DNA from: CAYFUF01 sp964346245
Lineage (GTDB): Bacteria > Bacillota > Clostridia > Tissierellales > Peptoniphilaceae
DNA length: 10,476 bases
Assembly (NCBI GenBank): GCA_964346245.1
Contig: CAYFUF010000041.1
Coordinates: forward strand, 1-10,476
Direction of reading: 5' to 3'
The notes below the pieces were generated by a model that worked only from the letters and a program-made list of their open reading frames with translations, was not told where the DNA came from and did not search any database. A program made the position numbers and the translations under genes. Shown in pieces: positions 6,399 to 10,476 of this stretch (position 1 is the first letter of the stretch; every line of letters starts with the position of its first letter).

Positions 6399-7952
6399 TT
6401 AGAGTTGAAGGCCTACCTTTTCCTCTTCGAATAAATAGGAGCACATTTGTTTTAGATTATCGGAAACCTTTGGCTTGACTGCCATATGAGCTAGTACATC
6501 TTTTTCTAGATCAATACCAGGAGCGATTTCAATTAATTCGATTCCATCTTCGATTAATTTAAATACGGCTCTTTCCGTAATGTAGTAAACGTTTTGACCT
6601 TTTTCTCTAGCATATTCTGCAGAGAAGGTAATCTGTTCTACATCTTCAACAAATTTGTTGCTTCTACCTTCTTGATCGATAACGAGCTTACCGTCTTTAA
6701 CCGTCTCTTTTAAGCCACCGGCAGTAAAGGTACCGATGAAAAGAACAGTTGAGACGTTTTGTGTAATGTCGATAAAGCCACCGCAACCAGCTACGCGACC
6801 ACCAAACTTAGAGACATTGACGTTACCATATTGATCAGCTTCTGCAAGCCCCAAAACAGCGATGTCTAAGCCACCACCATTGTAGTAGTCAAATTGGTAA
6901 ACTTGATCAACAATAGCTTCTGGATTTAGAGAAGCTCCGAAATCCAAACCGCCCATTGGAACACCACCGGTGATACCCGGCTCCACAGACATGGTCACCT
7001 TATGCCCTTGACCTTCTTCATTTAAAACTAGAGAAACTGTTTCAGGCATTCCGATACCCAGGTTTGCAACGTTGCCCGCACTGAAGAATTCAGCTGCGCG
7101 ACGAGCACATACCTTACGATTGTTCAATGGAGCTGGTTTTGTATCGGCCAAGACTGCTCTTGTTTCTCCGCAGAAGGCTGGGTTGTAGTATGTTCCAAAT
7201 GTTTGCATATGGTATTTCTGAGGGTCTGTTGATTTGACAACATAATCGACAAGTACAGATGGTATAACTACTTCGTGAGGATTCAAGCTTCCACGCTCAG
7301 TTATATCTTCCACTTGGACAATTACTTTTCCACCATTATGCTTAGCTGCAGCAGCGATTGAAAAAGCATCACCAGTCAATGCTTCACGTGAGAATGAGAT
7401 GTTTCCATTTTCATCAGCGTATGTTCCACGAAGAACTGCTACATCAACTTTAGGTGTCTTGTACTTTAAGTATTCTTCGCCATCAATTTCAATGACCTCA
7501 ACGAGATCTTCTTCTGATACATCATTGATACGTCCCCCCTCTACACGAGGATCACAGAAGGTCTTTAAACCTACGCGAGAAATGGTGAAAGGAAGACCGA
7601 TAGAAGCATCTCTGAACATATGAGAGATTACACCTTGTGGGAAGTTGTAGGCTTTTATTTTGCCGTTTAGTGCTAGCTGTTGAAGTTTTGGTACTAAATT
7701 CCAGTGACCACCGACAACTAAATCAACACAACCTTCGAAGCCAAAGTGATTCAAGCCTTTGTCTCCACTATCGCCTTGCCCCGCAGCATAATATAGAGCA
7801 AGGTTCTTGGGGGAACCAGTCTCCTTGAACTTATCTTCTACTGCCTGGTAGATTTCTTCAGCAACATTAATACCAACGAAACCATTGCTAGCGACAAGGT
7901 CGCCGTCTTTTATGAGGTCTACAGCCTCTCTTGCATTAATAAATTGAACCAC
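6399..7952 (-). CDS. Acyl-CoA:carboxylate CoA-transferase, single chain, Pct/YdiF type
   Basis: A family I CoA-transferase of 517 residues with both halves (SCOT A-like at about 1-270, B-like at about 275-517) in one chain, as in propionate CoA-transferase and YdiF-type acetate CoA-transferase. It moves CoA between acyl-CoA and short-chain acids by way of a glutamyl-CoA thioester. The catalytic glutamate is E324 in SVEPGITGGVP. Other family segments are GHWNLVPKL (82-90), FPQGVISHMFRD (104-115) and NLGIGMPE (297-304). It is not the AtoDA two-subunit type nor the roughly 450-residue But type usually named for butyrate release. The start is GTG at 7952, with GGGAGG eight bases upstream. It lies 15 bases after maoC, so the two are probably translated together. 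Likely substrates are acetate, butyrate, propionate, 3-hydroxybutyrate or lactate; the real preference cannot be read from sequence. Confidence 0.9.
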   Translation of the reverse strand: MVQFINAREAVDLIKDGDLVASNGFVGINVAEEIYQAVEDKFKETGSPKNLALYYAAGQGDSGDKGLNHFGFEGCVDLVVGGHWNLVPKLQQLALNGKIKAYNFPQGVISHMFRDASIGLPFTISRVGLKTFCDPRVEGGRINDVSEEDLVEVIEIDGEEYLKYKTPKVDVAVLRGTYADENGNISFSREALTGDAFSIAAAAKHNGGKVIVQVEDITERGSLNPHEVVIPSVLVDYVVKSTDPQKYHMQTFGTYYNPAFCGETRAVLADTKPAPLNNRKVCARRAAEFFSAGNVANLGIGMPETVSLVLNEEGQGHKVTMSVEPGITGGVPMGGLDFGASLNPEAIVDQVYQFDYYNGGGLDIAVLGLAEADQYGNVNVSKFGGRVAGCGGFIDITQNVSTVLFIGTFTAGGLKETVKDGKLVIDQEGRSNKFVEDVEQITFSAEYAREKGQNVYYITERAVFKLIEDGIELIEIAPGIDLEKDVLAHMAVKPKVSDNLKQMCSYLFEEEKVGLQL

Positions 7953-7967
7953 GAATCTTTCCTCCCT

Positions 7968-8390
7968 CTACTTTGCCTTAGGTGGCATCAAAACAGCTTC
8001 GCCTGTAACAACAACATCGCCATCCTGATTAGTGCAGACGGTTTCAAATTTCATCATTTTTTCATTGACTTTCTCTGTGGCTGTACATGTAGCCGTGATC
8101 GTGTCATTAATACGTACAGGCGCTTTGAAATTCAACGTTTGAGAGACGTAAATTGTTCCTGGTCCTGGGAATATTGTTCCAAAAACTGTTGAGATAAGTC
8201 CACCAGTTAACATCCCGTGAGCAATGCGAGTCTTAAAGAATGTCTTCGAAGCCTCTACTTCATTGATATGGGCTGGGTTGAAGTCCCCCGTTATACCGGC
8301 ATAATTATAGACATCAGTTTCTGTGATTGTCTTCGTAAATGAGCCGGAATCTCCAATTGCAATTTCATTCATTGTTTTTCCTTGTGCCAT
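7968..8390 (-). CDS. MaoC/PhaJ-type (R)-specific enoyl-CoA hydratase
   Basis: A small hot-dog-fold hydratase of 140 residues, typical for PhaJ-like proteins. The hydratase-2 motif YAGITGDFNPAHINEVEA (30-47) is intact, with the catalytic pair D36 and H41. IAHGMLTGGLIS and FKAPVRINDTI are further family segments. Enzymes of this class interconvert enoyl-CoA and (R)-3-hydroxyacyl-CoA, the opposite stereochemistry to Crt. I chose the ATG at 8390 because AAAGGAG lies just upstream; an earlier in-frame ATG at 8405 overlaps that site and would add five residues (MKGVK). The next gene, the CoA-transferase, starts 15 bases after its stop, suggesting the pair acts together. It follows hbd by 105 bases with a terminator-like hairpin between. 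The family call is firm; crotonyl-CoA as the substrate is inferred from context. Confidence 0.9.
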   Translation of the reverse strand: MAQGKTMNEIAIGDSGSFTKTITETDVYNYAGITGDFNPAHINEVEASKTFFKTRIAHGMLTGGLISTVFGTIFPGPGTIYVSQTLNFKAPVRINDTITATCTATEKVNEKMMKFETVCTNQDGDVVVTGEAVLMPPKAK

Positions 8391-8440
8391 CTTAACTCCT
8401 TTCATATAGCGAGATTAATAAAATATTAACATTTATTGGT

Positions 8441-8479
8441 ATTAAAAACCTTGTAGCTAATAGCGACAAGATTTTTAAT
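8441..8479 (-). terminator. Probable intrinsic terminator after hbd
   Basis: Two 14-base arms (8441-8454 and 8466-8479) pair fully in the minus-strand RNA, with one G-U pair where the plus strand would have a C-A mismatch. The left arm is A-rich and the right arm ends GGTTTTTAAT, so the transcript has a stem closed by a U tract. It is 16 bases after the hbd stop. It should stop or reduce read-through into maoC. I see no convincing new promoter in the AT-rich 50 bases that follow. Confidence 0.7.
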
Positions 8480-8495
8480 CGTCAATCGAGCAGTA

Positions 8496-9332
8496 CTATT
8501 TACTGTAGTCGAAGAATCCTTTGCCTGATTTTCGGCCTAAGTTTTTACCACGTACCATCTTTCTCAGATATGGATGAGCGCGGTACTTGCTATCACCCGT
8601 ATCTTGGTAGAGAACTTCCATGATGGCTAAGCAAACATCTAATCCAATGAGGTCGCCCAAGGCAAGTGGGCCCATTGGATGGTTACAACCCAATTTCATA
8701 GCAGTATCAATATCTTCAGCTGATGCAATACCTTCAGCATAAAGACCGATAGCTTCGTTAATCATAGGAATCAATACACGGTTTACTACAAAGCCTGCGT
8801 TGTCTTGTACTTTTACAGGAGTCTTACCGAGGGATTCAGCAATTTCCATCGCACGATCAACAACATCAGGAGGTGTGTTCAATCCTTCAGTAACTTCAAT
8901 TAGCTTCATGACAGGAGCTGGGTTAAAGAAGTGGAAACCAACAAAGTCATGCTTCAAACCCTCTGCAATCTTAGTAATGGAGATAGAAGAGGTGTTCGAT
9001 GCAAATAGGCAACCTTCTTTAACTTGTTCATCAAGCTTTCTAAATGTTTCCTTTTTAATATCGTAATCTTCAATCGCAGCTTCTACGATAAGGTCACAAT
9101 CGCTAAGATCGTCATTGCCACATGGAGTGATTCGATTTACAATCACATCTGCTTTCTCTTGTTCGATCTTTTCTTTCGATACTAAACGGTCTAGCCCCTT
9201 CTTTACCTTAGCTTTTCCATTCTCAGCAAATTCTAACTTAATATCTGATAACAAAACCTCATGTCCGTTTTCAGCAAATACTTGAGCAATACCGCTTCCC
9301 ATTGTACCCGCACCAATTACGCCAACTTTCAT
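8496..9332 (-). CDS. hbd: 3-hydroxybutyryl-CoA dehydrogenase, NAD(P)-dependent
   Basis: This enzyme reduces acetoacetyl-CoA to (S)-3-hydroxybutyryl-CoA, the second step of butyrate synthesis. From the ATG at 9332 it has 278 residues, close to the usual 280 or so. The Rossmann loop is GAGTMG (7-12), with D30 at the end of the second strand, which favours NADH over NADPH. Active-site segments are SNTSS (112-116), GFHFFNPAPVMKLIEV with H134 and E146, and NAGFVVNR with N184. The C-terminal dimer domain ends KSGKGFFDYSK. An earlier in-frame ATG at 9347 overlaps the GGAGG ribosome site of the chosen start and has no site of its own, so it is less likely. It follows thiolase by 60 bases and is followed by a terminator-like hairpin. 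Confidence 0.95.
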   Translation of the reverse strand: MKVGVIGAGTMGSGIAQVFAENGHEVLLSDIKLEFAENGKAKVKKGLDRLVSKEKIEQEKADVIVNRITPCGNDDLSDCDLIVEAAIEDYDIKKETFRKLDEQVKEGCLFASNTSSISITKIAEGLKHDFVGFHFFNPAPVMKLIEVTEGLNTPPDVVDRAMEIAESLGKTPVKVQDNAGFVVNRVLIPMINEAIGLYAEGIASAEDIDTAMKLGCNHPMGPLALGDLIGLDVCLAIMEVLYQDTGDSKYRAHPYLRKMVRGKNLGRKSGKGFFDYSK

Positions 9333-9353
9333 CCTGTTTTCCTCCATTTTCTA

Positions 9354-9367
9354 TAATCATTTGATTA
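9354..9367. repeat. Short palindrome in the thiolase-hbd gap
   Basis: TAATCA and TGATTA flank two bases, giving a 14-base near-palindrome 21 bases before the hbd ATG. The spacing is too tight for a good RNA hairpin; a protein-binding site is possible, but so is chance in AT-rich DNA. Confidence 0.2.
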
Positions 9368-9392
9368 ATAACACGTCATTGAACAAAGATAT

Positions 9393-10476
9393 TTAGTCAA
9401 CCTTCTTAACAGCCATAGAGCAACCCCTACCGCCACCAATACACAATGTTGCCAAACCTAATTTAGCATCCTCGCGCTTCTTCATTTCATGGATTAAGGT
9501 AACAAGTATACGGCAACCAGAAGCACCTACTGGGTGTCCTAATGCAATAGCTCCACCATTAACATTAACTTTATCGAGATCAAAGTTTAGGTCTTTTGCA
9601 ACGGCCAATGATTGTGCTGCAAATGCTTCATTCGATTCAATTAGATCAAAATCGTCAATGGTCAAACCGGTTCTCTCCATAAGCTTTCTGGTGGAAGCAA
9701 TTGGACCAGTTCCCATAATCTCTGGTTCTACTCCACCTAGTCCGCCAGCGATCCATTCCATCTCTGGAGTTACGCCTAGTTCTTTCGCTTTTTCTTCGCT
9801 CAATAAAACAACTGCAGCGGCGCCATCATTAATCGTTGATGAGTTACCAGCAGTGACAATTCCATCTTTCTTAAAGGCTGGGCGTAGCTTGCCTAAGCTC
9901 TCAGCGGTAGTGCCCTCGCGGATTCCTTCATCCTCGTCAAAGACAACAACCTTCTTACGTTCTTTTACTTCAACTGGGACAATCTCGTCTTTGAATTTGC
10001 CTTCGCTTCTTGCCTTCTCTGCTCTCTGTTGGCTTGTCGCAGCAAATTCATCTAACTGTTCACGGGTTAAGCCCCACTTTTCAGCAACATTCTCAGCTGT
10101 TATTCCCATATGGTAGTCATTAAATGCATCCGTTAAGGCATCATGAGTCATTGTATCGACGATAGTTGCATCGCCTAAACGATAGCCAAAGCGACCTTTT
10201 GTTAACGCATAAGGTGCTAATGTCATATTTTCAGCACCTCCGGCAACAACAACGTCTGCCTCGCCTGACTGAATGAGACGTGCACCCATATTGATAGCTT
10301 CAAGACCAGAACCACATACAACATTGATAGCAACTGCTGGTGTAGTTACAGGAATACCTGCATTAACTGAAGCTTGACGTGCTATGTTCTGTCCTTGTCC
10401 TGCTTGAATGACATGACCCAGGTAAACCATATCCACATCTTCAGGTTTAACGCCTGCTCTATGCATTGCTTCCCGG
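9393..10476 (-). CDS. thlA: Acetyl-CoA acetyltransferase (thiolase), 5' end outside the window
   Basis: This thiolase condenses two acetyl-CoA to acetoacetyl-CoA, the entry step of the pathway. The visible part is 360 codons; typical enzymes have about 393 residues, so roughly 33 N-terminal residues lie beyond the right edge. The frame runs open to the edge (REA before the first visible Met), and that Met at 10466 is internal, not the start. Counting from it, the nucleophile is C51 in NVVCGSGLEA, the catalytic His is H311 in ALGHPVGASG, and the second Cys is C342 in LCIGGGRG, corresponding to C89, H348 and C378 of well-studied thiolases. The sequence is of the biosynthetic (short-chain) type. 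It is the first visible gene of the minus-strand cluster, so the cluster promoter is probably outside the window. Confidence 0.95.
   Translation of the reverse strand, partial: REAMHRAGVKPEDVDMVYLGHVIQAGQGQNIARQASVNAGIPVTTPAVAINVVCGSGLEAINMGARLIQSGEADVVVAGGAENMTLAPYALTKGRFGYRLGDATIVDTMTHDALTDAFNDYHMGITAENVAEKWGLTREQLDEFAATSQQRAEKARSEGKFKDEIVPVEVKERKKVVVFDEDEGIREGTTAESLGKLRPAFKKDGIVTAGNSSTINDGAAAVVLLSEEKAKELGVTPEMEWIAGGLGGVEPEIMGTGPIASTRKLMERTGLTIDDFDLIESNEAFAAQSLAVAKDLNFDLDKVNVNGGAIALGHPVGASGCRILVTLIHEMKKREDAKLGLATLCIGGGRGCSMAVKKVD

Noticed and set aside
9354..9367. Rex-type redox operator in the thiolase-hbd gap
   Set aside because: The Rex consensus has TTGTTAA-N4-TTAACAA-like arms; TAATCA/TGATTA with a two-base centre does not match. 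No other convincing Rex site was found in the gaps by eye.
9658..10116. A 152-codon plus-strand frame inside the thiolase gene
   Set aside because: Antisense to a conserved thiolase, rich in Ser/Pro/Ala from reverse-complemented codons, and without a ribosome site.
1..10476. CRISPR arrays, tRNA or rRNA genes
   Set aside because: No regularly spaced repeats and no cloverleaf or rRNA-like segments were seen; the few gaps are short and accounted for by leaders, hairpins and the junction anomaly.

Overview
The window looks like a chromosomal or metagenome-derived piece of a low-GC, strictly anaerobic Bacillota (Clostridia or a relative) that makes butyrate. The signs are strong purine-rich Shine-Dalgarno sites, TTG and GTG starts, a classical rubrerythrin, and a complete acetyl-CoA to butyryl-CoA gene set with electron-transfer flavoprotein. 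The genus cannot be fixed from the sequence alone.

Layout. At the left, a monocistronic rubrerythrin gene (137-736, +) has its own recognisable promoter and TTG start. It runs convergently into a long minus-strand cluster, and a bidirectional terminator hairpin (775-814) separates the two. The rest of the window is one minus-strand cluster, read from right to left: thiolase (5' end outside the window), hbd, a MaoC/PhaJ-type hydratase, a one-chain Pct/YdiF-type CoA-transferase, a GntP-family permease, crt, bcd, etfB and etfA.

How the genes work together. Thiolase condenses two acetyl-CoA. Hbd reduces acetoacetyl-CoA to (S)-3-hydroxybutyryl-CoA, Crt dehydrates it to crotonyl-CoA, and Bcd with EtfAB reduces crotonyl-CoA to butyryl-CoA. 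The EtfAB pair is probably the flavin-bifurcating type that also reduces ferredoxin. The CoA-transferase can release the acid while keeping the thioester energy. A three-gene block (MaoC hydratase, CoA-transferase, GntP permease) sits between hbd and crt. It suggests a side entry in which an external short-chain (hydroxy)acid is imported, activated and dehydrated into the crotonyl-CoA pool; (R)-3-hydroxybutyrate is the best guess.

The long internal junctions at hbd/maoC, CoA-transferase/gntP, crt/bcd and bcd/etfB each contain an RNA hairpin. The one after hbd looks like a true intrinsic terminator. The tight junctions (maoC/CoA-transferase, gntP/crt, etfB/etfA) do not. The cluster may therefore be expressed as several segments.

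The main anomaly is at 4752-4985. A 54-bp perfect direct repeat holds the end of gntP, the crt ribosome binding site and the crt ATG. It flanks a run of ten N and a 116-bp unique insert, part of which is GC-rich. This is most likely an assembly join or strain-variant branch point. The insert does carry an open 40-codon reading frame starting from the copied ATG, so a real alternative gene cannot be excluded.
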